Of a stretch of 64,000 nt of DNA, positions 52,267-59,757 are shown piece by piece (within the stretch, counting starts at the first letter, position 1; each line of letters opens with the position of its first letter). A program made the translations under genes and the position numbers. The stretch lies in assembly GCA_963821495.1 (NCBI GenBank), contig CAWGEA010000001.1:1-64000 (forward strand), read 5' to 3'. Source of the stretch: AC-32 sp963821495. Lineage in GTDB: Bacteria > Actinomycetota > Thermoleophilia > Gaiellales > Gaiellaceae. A model generated the notes under the pieces. The model searched no databases and had not been told where the DNA came from. It saw nothing but the letters and a program-made list of their open reading frames with translations.

Positions 52267-52829
52267 GCCTCCCGCGTGCCCGCGGCGAGCGGGGCTACAC
52301 GCTGGTCGAGATGCTCACCGTGATGGTGATCCTGGGCGTCGTCATGACCAGCCTCACCACGGTCTTCGTGCAGGCGTCGAACTCCGAGTCCGATATGAAC
52401 AACCGTTTCCAGGCGCAGCTGACCGCGAGGCTCGCCCTCGACAAGATGCGGCGCGAGGTGCACTGCGCGAGCGTTGCCACGCCGACCGGCGTCAGCTCGT
52501 CCGTGACCATCACCCTCGCGTCGTACTGCAAGACAGGCAGTGGCTCTGTCACGTGGTGCACGCGCAGCAGCGGGACGAACCGCTACGCGCTCTACCGCGT
52601 CGTCGGGACGACCTGCACCGGCGGAGTGAAGTGGGCCGACGACCTCGTCCCCTCGGCGACGGCGTCCGTCTGCAGCGGCGCCCTCTGCATCTTCAACTAC
52701 ACGGCGCAGTCGCTCACCTCGCTCGCGAAGCTGCGGGTGGACTTCCCGGTCAACGTCAGGCCCGCGAAGACGGTCGAGCTCTACGAGCTGGTCGACGACA
52801 TCGTCCTGCGCAACAGCACTCGCACCTAG
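52263..52829 (+). CDS. Minor pilin with type IV prepilin signal (PilW/PulJ-like)
   Basis: A 188-residue prepilin. The cleavage motif is RGERGYTLVEMLTVMVILGV: a short basic leader, Gly(-1), an aromatic at +1 and Glu+5, followed by a hydrophobic helix. The remainder (NNRFQAQLTARLALDKMRRE, three Cys pairs) resembles PilW/PulJ minor pilins that prime pilus assembly. Processed by PilD; translationally coupled to the PASTA protein. Confidence 0.82.
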   Translation: MSLPRARGERGYTLVEMLTVMVILGVVMTSLTTVFVQASNSESDMNNRFQAQLTARLALDKMRREVHCASVATPTGVSSSVTITLASYCKTGSGSVTWCTRSSGTNRYALYRVVGTTCTGGVKWADDLVPSATASVCSGALCIFNYTAQSLTSLAKLRVDFPVNVRPAKTVELYELVDDIVLRNSTRT

Positions 52830-52863
52830 GTCGATCGGGTTACCCGTTCGAGGGACGGCGAGG

Positions 52864-52891
52864 TCAAGCCGCCCGACCCGCCCGCCGATCC
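52864..52891 (+). promoter_or_regulatory. Sigma-28/WhiG-like promoter of the PilX-like gene
   Basis: TCAA (52864-52867), 16 bp, GCCGATCC (52884-52891); ATG at 52899, 7 nt later. Confidence 0.65.
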
Positions 52892-52898
52892 CAAAGGC

Positions 52899-54662
52899 AT
52901 GCGGCGTGGTCTTCGCGTGCTGAAAACTGGAGACGAGCGGGGGCTCGCGCTCGTGATGGCGATCGGGATCATGACGGTGCTCGCCATCGCCGGCACCACG
53001 GCGGTGGCCTACTCGACCTCGAGCGCGAAGCAGGCGGCGCAGACGCGCTCCAGGCAGTCCGCGTTCTCCCTCGCCGAGGCGGGGATCAACAACTCGATGT
53101 CGGTCCTGAACCTCCCGACGAACAACGCGCTCGACCCGGACACGCTGCCGAAGTGCACTAACAACGAGAAGAAGTACAGCGACGCCTCGGCCGACCGCAC
53201 GTCGACCTCGACCTGGCAGCACAGCACCATCGACGGCGGCACGGTCGACTGGTGCGGCACGCTCGTCCGCAAGGACGCGCTGTGGTACCTGACGTCGATC
53301 GGGAGGTCGAGCAACCCCAACCAGACGACGACGAACGTCACGCGGGCGCTCGAGGCGACGGTCACCGTCACCCCGACCACGACGCAGCCCCTCAACAACC
53401 CGGTCTGGAACTACCTCTACGCCGGCCACACAGGCAGCACCTGCGACCAGACGCTGAACAACAACATCTCGGGCGCGTCGCGGATGTACGTCGCCGGCAA
53501 CCTCTGCCTCAGCCCGAACGTCGCGCTCAACCAGTCGACGGTGATCGTCGGCGGGACGCTCGACGTCTCCAACAACGCCTCGGTCGGGGCCTCGACGAGC
53601 ATGGCAACGCGGGTGGAGACGTACGTCGGCGGCAACTGTCGCTACTCGGTCGGCTCGTGGGGCTCATGCGGAGGCAACCAGGATGCGCGCCACATCTACA
53701 GCAAGCTCTCCGACGGCGTGAACGTCGGCGTCAACCAGCCGGCTCCGGTCGTCGCGCCCCCCGCCGCGGACTTCGCGACGTGGTACGAGAATTCGATCCC
53801 CGGCCCGTCGCAGACCTGCACGACGTCGAGCGGCACGCCTCCGACCTTCGACACGAACTACCCCAGCAAGGACAACAGCGTCGCCTCGGTCGTCGATCTC
53901 ACCCCGAACAGCTCGTACTTCTGCCGCGTCGGGCCCGGAGCGAACACGACGTTGAACGGTGCGCTGACGGCCTCGCAGACGACCGTGACGGTGGGCTCGG
54001 CTGCCGGCTTCCCGACGACGCCCTTCGTGATCCGCGTCGACGACGAGTTCATGACGGTCACCGCCGGCTTCGGCACCACCTCGTGGACGGTCACGCGCGG
54101 CAGCAACGCCAGCACGGCGACGACGCACGCGACCGGGCAGTCGGTCGAGTGGAAGACGCCGGCGAGCGGCGAGATCTCGTGGAACGCGACGACGAAGACG
54201 CTGACCATCAGCGGGACGATCTACATCGACGGCAGCGCGAGGATCACCAACGGCGGGCTGAACTCCTACAACGGCCAGGGAACGATCTACCTGACCGGCA
54301 CCTTCCGCGCCACGGGCTCGCTGTGCGCCTCGATCGCCGGCTCCGCGTGCAACTTCTCGACCTGGAACCCCGACTTCGACATGCTGATGATCGTCGCCAA
54401 CGGCAACGGCGGCCAGGTCAACCCCGGCGACAGCATCTTCGTCGACAACAACTACTCGTACCAGGGCGGCCTCTACGGCACGAACGCGGTCGAGTTCGGC
54501 AACAACGTCAACGTCGACGGCCCGATCGTCGGCAGCCAGATCATCCTCGCGAACAACCTCACGACGAACGCCTTTCCGACGATCTCCATCGTCCCGGTCG
54601 GGATGCCGTCGAACGAAGAGGTCTACGCCCAGCCCAACCCGCCGCAGGGCTTCACCGGCTGA
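52899..54662 (+). CDS. PilX-like pilus assembly/adhesin protein
   Basis: A 587-residue protein whose N-terminus GDERGLALVMAIGIMTVLAI, then AGTTAVAYSTSSAKQAAQTR, SRQSAFSLAEAGINNSMSVL, matches the PilX N-terminal domain (type-IV-pilin-like helix, lacking a strict Glu+5). The large remainder is Thr/Asn/Gly-rich and beta-type (NNNISGASRMYVAGNLCLSP, GGTLDVSNNASVG, GTIYIDGSARITNG), as in surface adhesin parts of minor pilins. The sigma-28-like promoter 7 nt upstream of the ATG supports the start. Confidence 0.75.
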   Translation: MRRGLRVLKTGDERGLALVMAIGIMTVLAIAGTTAVAYSTSSAKQAAQTRSRQSAFSLAEAGINNSMSVLNLPTNNALDPDTLPKCTNNEKKYSDASADRTSTSTWQHSTIDGGTVDWCGTLVRKDALWYLTSIGRSSNPNQTTTNVTRALEATVTVTPTTTQPLNNPVWNYLYAGHTGSTCDQTLNNNISGASRMYVAGNLCLSPNVALNQSTVIVGGTLDVSNNASVGASTSMATRVETYVGGNCRYSVGSWGSCGGNQDARHIYSKLSDGVNVGVNQPAPVVAPPAADFATWYENSIPGPSQTCTTSSGTPPTFDTNYPSKDNSVASVVDLTPNSSYFCRVGPGANTTLNGALTASQTTVTVGSAAGFPTTPFVIRVDDEFMTVTAGFGTTSWTVTRGSNASTATTHATGQSVEWKTPASGEISWNATTKTLTISGTIYIDGSARITNGGLNSYNGQGTIYLTGTFRATGSLCASIAGSACNFSTWNPDFDMLMIVANGNGGQVNPGDSIFVDNNYSYQGGLYGTNAVEFGNNVNVDGPIVGSQIILANNLTTNAFPTISIVPVGMPSNEEVYAQPNPPQGFTG

Positions 54663-54667
54663 CGCAC

Positions 54668-54696
54668 TAAAGGGCTTCGGCCCGGCCTGCCGATAG
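54668..54696 (+). promoter_or_regulatory. Sigma-28/WhiG-like promoter of pilD
   Basis: TAAA (54668-54671), 17 bp, GCCGATAG (54689-54696); GTG at 54704, 7 nt later. Confidence 0.65.
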
Positions 54697-54703
54697 AGCG
54701 AGC

Positions 54704-55451
54704 GTGGACGTCGCTCTCGGCTTCGCCGTCTTCTGGCCCGCGCTCGCGCTCGGCAGCTTCCTGAACGTCGTCGCGGCGCGCGTGCCGCTGCGCCGCTCGG
54801 TCGTGCGGCCCGCCTCCGCGTGCATGAGCTGCGGCAATGAGCTCGCGTGGTACGACAATGTCCCGGTCGCTCTCCTGGCTCCTCCTGCGCGGCCGCTGTC
54901 GCTCCTGCGGGGCGCGCATCAGCCTGCTCTACCCGGCCGTAGAGCTCGCGACGGCGGGTCTCGTCGCCGGCTGCTTCGTGGCGTTCGGGCTGAGCGGGAA
55001 GGCGTTCGTCGCCTCGTTCTTCTGCGTCGTGCTCGTCGTGCTGAGCGCGATCGACCTCGAGCACCGGATCGTCCCGAACCGGATCGTGCTGCCGGCGGCG
55101 CTCGTCGTGCTCGTGGCGCAGACGGCGCTCGACCCGAGCGTGGAATGGACGCTCGGTGCGCTCGGTGCCTCGGGGTTCCTCTTCGCGGCCGCGCTCGCGT
55201 ACCCGGCCGGGATGGGCATGGGCGACGTGAAGCTCGCGCTGCTGCTCGGCGCGATGCTCGGCCGCGTCGTACCGGTGGGCCTGATGATCGGGATGATCGC
55301 GGCGCTGGTGCCGAGTGTCGTGCTCCTGGCGCGCCACGGCTCCGCCGCGCGGAAGATGGGCATCCCGTTCGCGCCGTTCCTCGCGTTCGGCGCTCTGGTC
55401 GCCCTCTTCGCCGGGCAGCCGCTGCTGGACGCCTACCTGAGCCGTTTCTAG
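54704..55451 (+). CDS. pilD: Prepilin peptidase PilD, split by a +1 frameshift
   Basis: Aspartyl membrane protease that cleaves and N-methylates prepilins. N-terminal part: ALGSFLNVVAARVPLRRSVV, with the first Cys pair CMSCGNELAWYDNVPV. After one extra base near 54865-54870 the frame continues LSWLLLRGRCRSCGARISLL with the second Cys pair. Catalytic aspartates are in LSAIDLEHRIVPNR and in the GMGMGDVKLA (GxGD) motif. 748 nt = 3n+1; the corrected length of about 248 residues is typical. As all three pilins need this enzyme, a real null would be surprising. Confidence 0.88.
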
Positions 55452-55481
55452 CTCCTAGCGCTCACCTTTTCGGCGGGTTCT

Positions 55482-55489
55482 GCCGATAC
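55482..55489 (+). promoter_or_regulatory. GCCGATA-type -10 box of pilB
   Basis: GCCGATAC, with only a weak -35 (TCAC, 55462-55465); pilB ATG at 55507 after a short leader containing CGAGG. Confidence 0.5.
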
Positions 55490-55506
55490 CTCGTTCGAGG
55501 GATTCC

Positions 55507-57315
55507 ATGGACCTGAAACGGCCCAACAAGCTCAGGATCTCCGGCCCCCTCGGAGAGGGTGAGGCGCCCCTCGCAGGCGACCTCGGCCTCGGCGCGCCCT
55601 TGCCGGTCAACGAGGTCGCCGAGCTCGTCGCCGACCTGGTCGAGGCGACCGGCCTCGTCAGCCCCGACCGCCTGGCGGCCGTCCGCGGGCGCGTGAAGCA
55701 GGGCGGCTCCTTCGCGCAGGCGATCCTGGACGAGGGGGTCGCCACCGGCGAAGGCCTGGCGCGGACGCTCGCGAGCCGCTTCCAGCTCCCCTTCGTCGAC
55801 CTGCCGCTCGTCGGCGTGTCGCAGGGGGCGGCCGACCAGATCCCGATCCACGTGCTCGAGCGCGTGGTCGCCGTCCCGTACGCGCTCGACGGCAACACGC
55901 TGCGGATCGCGCTCGCCGATCCCGGCAACGTCCACGCGATCGACGAGCTGCGCCTGGCGACGCGCTACCAGCTGGAGCTCGGCGTCGCCTCGCGGGAGGA
56001 CATCGAGAACGAGATCCGCCGACTCGCCCGTGCGTCCGAGGCCTTCGGCGCCCGCGCAGCGATCGACGAGGAGGAGGGCTTCCTCGCCGAGGAGGCACAG
56101 GAAGAGGAGGGCGACGACCTCGAGGTCGACGACGGCATCTCGGACGTCCCGCTCGTCCGGCTGGTCAACTCGATCATCTTCCAGGCGGCCGAGGACGGGG
56201 CCAGCGACATCCACTTCGAGCCGCAGGAGGACGCGCTGGCCGTGCGGCTGCGGATCGACGGCGTGCTGCACGAGGTACAGCGGATCCCGCGGCGAATGAT
56301 GCCCGGCGTCACGACGCGCCTGAAGGTGCTCGCGAAGCTCGACATCGCCGAGCGCCGCAAGCCGCAGGACGGCCGCATCTCGCTCAACGCGGCCGCTGCG
56401 GGCCGGATGCTCGACATCCGCGTCGCGACTCTGCCGACAGTCGAGGGCGAGGCGGTCGTGATGCGCCTGCTCGACAAGTCGAAGAGGGCGCCGACGCTCA
56501 CCGAACTCGGGCTCGCCGACGAGATGCGCATGAAGATGGAAGGCCTGATCCGCCGCCCGACCGGCGCGATCCTCGTCACCGGCCCCACCGGCTCGGGTAA
56601 GTCGACGACGCTCTACGCCGCGCTGACGGAGATCAACCGGCGGGAGATCAACATCATCACGGTCGAGGACCCCGTCGAGTTCCGGCTCGCGGGCGTGAAC
56701 CAGGTGCAGATCAACCAGCGCGCCGGCCTGACGTTCGCGGCCGCGCTGCGCTCGATCCTCCGTTCCGATCCCGACGTCGTGATGGTCGGCGAGATCCGCG
56801 ACGGTGAGACCGCGAAGATCTCGATAGAGGCGGCCCTCACGGGCCACCTCGTGCTCTCGACCCTGCACACCAACGACGCGCCGGGTGCGATCACCCGCCT
56901 CAACGAGATGGGCGTCGAGCCGTTCCTGACCGGCTCCGCGGTCTCGGCCGTGCTCGCGCAGCGCCTGGCGAGGAAGCTCTGCACGCACTGCTGCGAGATG
57001 TACACGCCGACAACCGACGAGATGATCAAGGCGCGCGTCTCGCCCGACGTGGCGGCCGCCGCCGACGGCGTCGTCTTCTACCGCAAGAAGGGCTGCCCCC
57101 GCTGCGGCCAGACGGGCTACAAGGGCCGGATCGGCGTCTACCAGCTGCTCGTGATGAGCGAGACGCTCGAGTCGCTCGCGGCGCAGAAGGCGAGCCGCGA
57201 GGAGCTCGAGCGGGCGGCGATCGAGGAGGGCATGCGCACGCTCTGGGACGACGGCCTCTCGAAGGTCGCCTCGGGACTCACCTCGCTCGAGGAGCTCGCG
57301 CGCGTGACGGTCTAG
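55507..57315 (+). CDS. pilB: Type IV pilus extension ATPase PilB
   Basis: A 602-residue assembly ATPase. N-terminal MshEN-like region (about residues 30-165, LVEATGLVSPDRLAAVRGRV, RFQLPFVDLPLVGVSQGAAD), which in other PilB/MshE proteins can bind c-di-GMP. The catalytic part follows: DGASDIHFEPQEDALAVRLR, Walker A GAILVTGPTGSGKSTTLYAA, Asp box VEDPVEFRLAGVNQ, Walker B SDPDVVMVGEIRDGETAKIS, His box TGHLVLSTLHTNDAPG. Zinc cysteines are in LCTHCCEMY and GCPRCGQTGYKGRIGVYQLL. All hallmarks of an active extension motor. Confidence 0.95.
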   Translation: MDLKRPNKLRISGPLGEGEAPLAGDLGLGAPLPVNEVAELVADLVEATGLVSPDRLAAVRGRVKQGGSFAQAILDEGVATGEGLARTLASRFQLPFVDLPLVGVSQGAADQIPIHVLERVVAVPYALDGNTLRIALADPGNVHAIDELRLATRYQLELGVASREDIENEIRRLARASEAFGARAAIDEEEGFLAEEAQEEEGDDLEVDDGISDVPLVRLVNSIIFQAAEDGASDIHFEPQEDALAVRLRIDGVLHEVQRIPRRMMPGVTTRLKVLAKLDIAERRKPQDGRISLNAAAAGRMLDIRVATLPTVEGEAVVMRLLDKSKRAPTLTELGLADEMRMKMEGLIRRPTGAILVTGPTGSGKSTTLYAALTEINRREINIITVEDPVEFRLAGVNQVQINQRAGLTFAAALRSILRSDPDVVMVGEIRDGETAKISIEAALTGHLVLSTLHTNDAPGAITRLNEMGVEPFLTGSAVSAVLAQRLARKLCTHCCEMYTPTTDEMIKARVSPDVAAAADGVVFYRKKGCPRCGQTGYKGRIGVYQLLVMSETLESLAAQKASREELERAAIEEGMRTLWDDGLSKVASGLTSLEELARVTV

Positions 57316-57576
57316 CTACGCGGCCTGGACGTCGCAGCCGAGGTACATCAGCGCCTCGACCGCCTCGGTCACGAAGGCCGTCGCCTCGCGGGCGTCGGCG
57401 AAGGTGTAGGGCCCGGGTCGCACCGGATGCGCGCTCCCGGTGTGGAAGACCTCGGCCTCGACCACGCACGAGTCGCCGTGGTCGACCGCACGCATGATCG
57501 CGACCGAGCGGCCGTCCTTGCGTGCGTGGCGGACGAAGAGCTCGCCGCCGGGCCGCGGGGCCTGCTCGGTGCTCAC
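57316..57576 (-). CDS. Hypothetical protein (86 aa)
   Basis: MSTEQAPRPGGELFVRHARK, then DGRSVAIMRAVDHGDSCVVE and PYTFADAREATAFVTEAVEA. A small beta-sheet/helix protein without signal or TM. Its ATG overlaps the stop of the preceding 195-residue gene (ATGA), so it belongs to that transcription unit inside the pilus locus. Convergent with pilB. No family assigned. Confidence 0.55.
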   Translation of the reverse strand: MSTEQAPRPGGELFVRHARKDGRSVAIMRAVDHGDSCVVEAEVFHTGSAHPVRPGPYTFADAREATAFVTEAVEALMYLGCDVQAA

Positions 57577-58160
57577 CGCGCGAGCGTCGCCGCGTTCGCG
57601 GCCGCCTGGGCGACCGTGTCGCGGTCGGCGAAGCCGTTGAAGCGCACAAAGAGGCTGTTGGGCCGCTCGAAGACGAGCACCGCGGGGCCGTCTAGCACGC
57701 GGTCGGCGGGCGTCGGAGCGCCCGTCAGCAGCGAGCTCAGCGGCGCGACGGCCTTCTCGTCGGCGACGTTGAACGAGACGAAGCCGGCGCCCGCGAGCGC
57801 AGCGCCGTGCCGTGCCTCCTCGGTGGCCATCGCGTCGACGCTCGCGCCCGGCGTGTAGAGCGAGACGACCACGACGCTGTGCGAGCGCAGCGACAGGGCG
57901 AGCGCCGCAGGCATGCCGTCGATCACGGCGGCCCGCTTCGGCCTCGGCTTCGCCTTGACCGCGGCCGTGACCTTCTTGGCCGCAGCCGGCGTCGTCTTCT
58001 TGGGCGAGACCGCCTGCTTCGTGACCGGGTGCAGCGGCTTGATCGTCTTGACCGCCGCGCTCGAGCTGCCCGGGCTCCGCCCGAGCATCACGTAGCCGCC
58101 GACGAGCGCCAGCAGCGCGAGCGCGACCGCCGCAGCGAGAATCCGAGGACTCAAGCTCAC
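57573..58160 (-). CDS. Membrane-anchored thioredoxin-like protein of unknown function
   Basis: A 195-residue protein with one N-terminal anchor (ILAAAVALALLALVGGYVML), a Lys/Pro/Ala linker (KTIKPLHPVTKQAVSPKKTT), then ALSLRSHSVVVVSLYTPGAS, GFVSFNVADEKAVAPLSSLL, VLDGPAVLVFERPNSLFVRF: a thioredoxin-like strand order with PxA in the cis-Pro position but no CxxC. The GTG 58160 follows a sigma-28-like -10 by 7 nt. Placed between PilB and the pilins, so a pilus accessory role is inferred. Confidence 0.62.
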   Translation of the reverse strand: MSLSPRILAAAVALALLALVGGYVMLGRSPGSSSAAVKTIKPLHPVTKQAVSPKKTTPAAAKKVTAAVKAKPRPKRAAVIDGMPAALALSLRSHSVVVVSLYTPGASVDAMATEEARHGAALAGAGFVSFNVADEKAVAPLSSLLTGAPTPADRVLDGPAVLVFERPNSLFVRFNGFADRDTVAQAAANAATLAR

Positions 58161-58167
58161 GGTCTCT

Positions 58168-58195
58168 CTATCGGCACCCGCGAGCCGGGCCTTGA
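58168..58195 (-). promoter_or_regulatory. Sigma-28/WhiG-like promoter of the thioredoxin-like gene
   Basis: On the minus strand TCAA (58195-58192), 16 bp, GCCGATAG (58175-58168), then 7 nt to GTG 58160. TCAAGGCCCGG closely matches the pilA2 promoter (CTAAGGCCCGG). Confidence 0.7.
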
Positions 58196-58199
58196 TATG

Positions 58200-58227
58200 C
58201 GAAGGGCGCGGTCTCCCGCGCCCTTCG
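58200..58227. terminator. Hairpin downstream of pilin gene 1
   Basis: A 12-bp stem CGAAGGGCGCGG/CCGCGCCCTTCG with loop TCTC, just after the stop of the 58.2-kb pilin. It has no clear T-run and lies immediately before the next promoter's -35. Confidence 0.65.
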
Positions 58228-58248
58228 GAACCAGCGAAAACTGCGGAG

Positions 58249-58632
58249 CTAGCAGCTGCCCGCCTTGATGTCGGCTCCCGGGCCGGACTTGTGGTAGAAG
58301 ACCGTCCCCGGCGACGTGTTGACGATGCAGTACGTCGTCGAGTTGGCGACCGAGATCTTGATGTTCTTGATCCCGGCGTCGTAGGAGCCCTGCAGCTTGG
58401 TCAGCGTCACGCCCGTGTAACCGGTCGAATGGTCGGCGTTGAACGCCTCCATGCCCGGCACCGCGGCGCGGACGTTGGCCTGCGCAGCGGAGCGGTTCGC
58501 CCGCGTGCGGAAGCTGAGGTACGAGGGGATCGCGATCGCAAGCAGGATCCCGAGGATGATGATCACGACGAGGAGCTCGATCAGCGTGAAGCCGCGATCG
58601 TCTCTCGTCAGACGCTGCCGCAAGTTGTGCAT
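58249..58632 (-). CDS. pilA: Type IV pilin 1
   Basis: A 127-residue major-type pilin. Prepilin site DDRGFTLIELLVVIIILGIL: Gly(-1), Phe+1, Glu+5; then LLAIAIPSYLSFRTRANRSA, the conserved alpha1 helix. The C-terminus has two cysteines about 25 residues apart (TTYCIVNTSPG and IKAGSC) forming the D-loop. The last two-thirds are almost identical to pilin 3. GAAGGAG lies 5 nt before the ATG. Followed by a hairpin. Confidence 0.92.
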   Translation of the reverse strand: MHNLRQRLTRDDRGFTLIELLVVIIILGILLAIAIPSYLSFRTRANRSAAQANVRAAVPGMEAFNADHSTGYTGVTLTKLQGSYDAGIKNIKISVANSTTYCIVNTSPGTVFYHKSGPGADIKAGSC

Positions 58633-58671
58633 TCGTCGCTCCTTCGGCTGGGGAACTGCGGTGGCCGGACT

Positions 58672-58679
58672 AGATCGGC
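58672..58679 (-). promoter_or_regulatory. GCCGAT-type -10 box of pilin 1
   Basis: GCCGATCT on the minus strand with TAGG 16 bp upstream, a weak match; about 39 nt lie between it and the ATG at 58632. Confidence 0.4.
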
Positions 58680-58726
58680 ATCCGATGACAGCCCGCCTAC
58701 CCCCGAACGGGGGAGGGCCTCGGCGC

Positions 58727-59107
58727 CTAGCAGCTGCCGGACCTGATGTCGCCCGACGGGCCGGACTTGTGGTAGGTGACCGTCCCGGGCGAGGTGTTCT
58801 CGACGCAGTAGCCGCCCTGGGTCGCGGCGCGGATCGTCACGTTCTTGATGCCCGCGTCGTACGAGGCCTGCAGCTTCGCGAGGTTGACGCCGACGTAGCC
58901 GGTTGCATGGTCGGCGTTGAACGCCTCCATGCCCGGCACCGCGGCGCGCACGTTGGCCTGCGCGGCGGAGCGGTTCGCCCGCGTGCGGAAGCTCAGGTAC
59001 GAGGGGATCGCGATCGCGAGCAGGACGCCGAGGATGATGATCACGACGAGCAGCTCGATCAGCGTGAAGCCGTGCTCGTCGGTCGATGTGCGCCGCACGT
59101 AGCTCAT
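58727..59107 (-). CDS. pilA: Type IV pilin 2
   Basis: A 126-residue pilin with prepilin site DEHGFTLIELLVVIIILGVL and the same alpha1 helix as its neighbours. The C-terminal domain is diverged (NVTIRAATQGGYCVENTSPG, YHKSGPSGDIRSGSC) relative to pilins 1 and 3. It has the best sigma-28-like promoter of the set, 9 nt before its ATG, and no obvious ribosome binding site, so its message is probably nearly leaderless. Confidence 0.92.
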   Translation of the reverse strand: MSYVRRTSTDEHGFTLIELLVVIIILGVLLAIAIPSYLSFRTRANRSAAQANVRAAVPGMEAFNADHATGYVGVNLAKLQASYDAGIKNVTIRAATQGGYCVENTSPGTVTYHKSGPSGDIRSGSC

Positions 59108-59116
59108 CGCCGACCC

Positions 59117-59144
59117 TTATCGGCGGCAAGGGCGCCGGGCCTTA
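59117..59144 (-). promoter_or_regulatory. Sigma-28/WhiG-like promoter of pilin 2
   Basis: TAAG (59144-59141), 16 bp, GCCGATAA (59124-59117), which is a perfect FliA/WhiG -10; ATG 59107. Confidence 0.75.
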
Positions 59145-59153
59145 GCCCAAAAA

Positions 59154-59181
59154 GAGAGGGCGCGGTTTCCCGCGCCCTCTC
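59154..59181 (-). terminator. Intrinsic terminator of pilin 3
   Basis: A 12-bp stem GAGAGGGCGCGG/CCGCGCCCTCTC followed on the minus strand by a run of Ts (complement of 59149-59153), directly after the pilin 3 stop. Confidence 0.88.
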
Positions 59182-59201
59182 GGAACCAGCTCAGGCGGCC
59201 G

Positions 59202-59594
59202 CTAGCAGTGGCCGGCCTTGATGTCGGCTCCCGGGCCGGACTTGTGGTAGAAGACCGTCCCCGGCGACGTGTTGACGATGCAGTACGTCGTCGAGTTGGC
59301 GACCGAGATCTTGATGTTCTTGATCCCGGCGTCGTACGAGCCCTGCAGCTTGGTCAGCGTCACGCCCGTGTAGCCGGTGGCGTGGTCGGCGTTGAACGCC
59401 TCCATGCCCGGCACCGCGGCGCGGACGTTGGCCTGCGCGGCGGACTTGTTCGCCCGCGTGCGGAAGCTCAGGTACGAGGGGATCGCGATCGCAAGCAGGA
59501 TCCCGAGGATGATGATCACGACCAGAAGCTCGATGAGGGTGAAGCCCTCGTCGCGCCGCACCTGGCCGAGTCGGTGCGAAAGCCTTGCAGACAT
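59202..59594 (-). CDS. pilA: Type IV pilin 3
   Basis: A 130-residue pilin, prepilin site RDEGFTLIELLVVIIILGIL, the same helix, and C-terminal YCIVNTSPGTVFYHKSGPGA with the final Cys in IKAGHC. From about residue 20 on it is nearly identical to pilin 1 although pilin 2 lies between them, which suggests gene conversion or recent duplication. AAGGAAGG lies before the ATG. Has its own terminator. Confidence 0.92.
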   Translation of the reverse strand: MSARLSHRLGQVRRDEGFTLIELLVVIIILGILLAIAIPSYLSFRTRANKSAAQANVRAAVPGMEAFNADHATGYTGVTLTKLQGSYDAGIKNIKISVANSTTYCIVNTSPGTVFYHKSGPGADIKAGHC

Positions 59595-59634
59595 GCGTGA
59601 TCCTTCCTTGAGGGTGCGCAGATGGCCTGCCCCT

Positions 59635-59642
59635 CTATCGGC
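59635..59642 (-). promoter_or_regulatory. GCCGATAG -10 box of pilin 3
   Basis: GCCGATAG on the minus strand about 40 nt upstream of the ATG; no recognisable -35 at 16 bp. Confidence 0.45.
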
Positions 59643-59715
59643 CCGCCCGGCGTCGGCGGCGCACCCCCCGAAGGGGTGAACCGAGCGGGCGGATCCCGGC
59701 CTCGTCAGCAGACCC

Positions 59716-59743
59716 TCAAGTCAGCGAAACACGCTGCCGATAG
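59716..59743 (+). promoter_or_regulatory. Sigma-28/WhiG-like promoter of pilT2-pilMNO
   Basis: TCAA (59716-59719), 16 bp, GCCGATAG (59736-59743); ATG of pilT2 at 59758. Confidence 0.7.
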
Positions 59744-59757
59744 CCAGCGCAGCGGCC

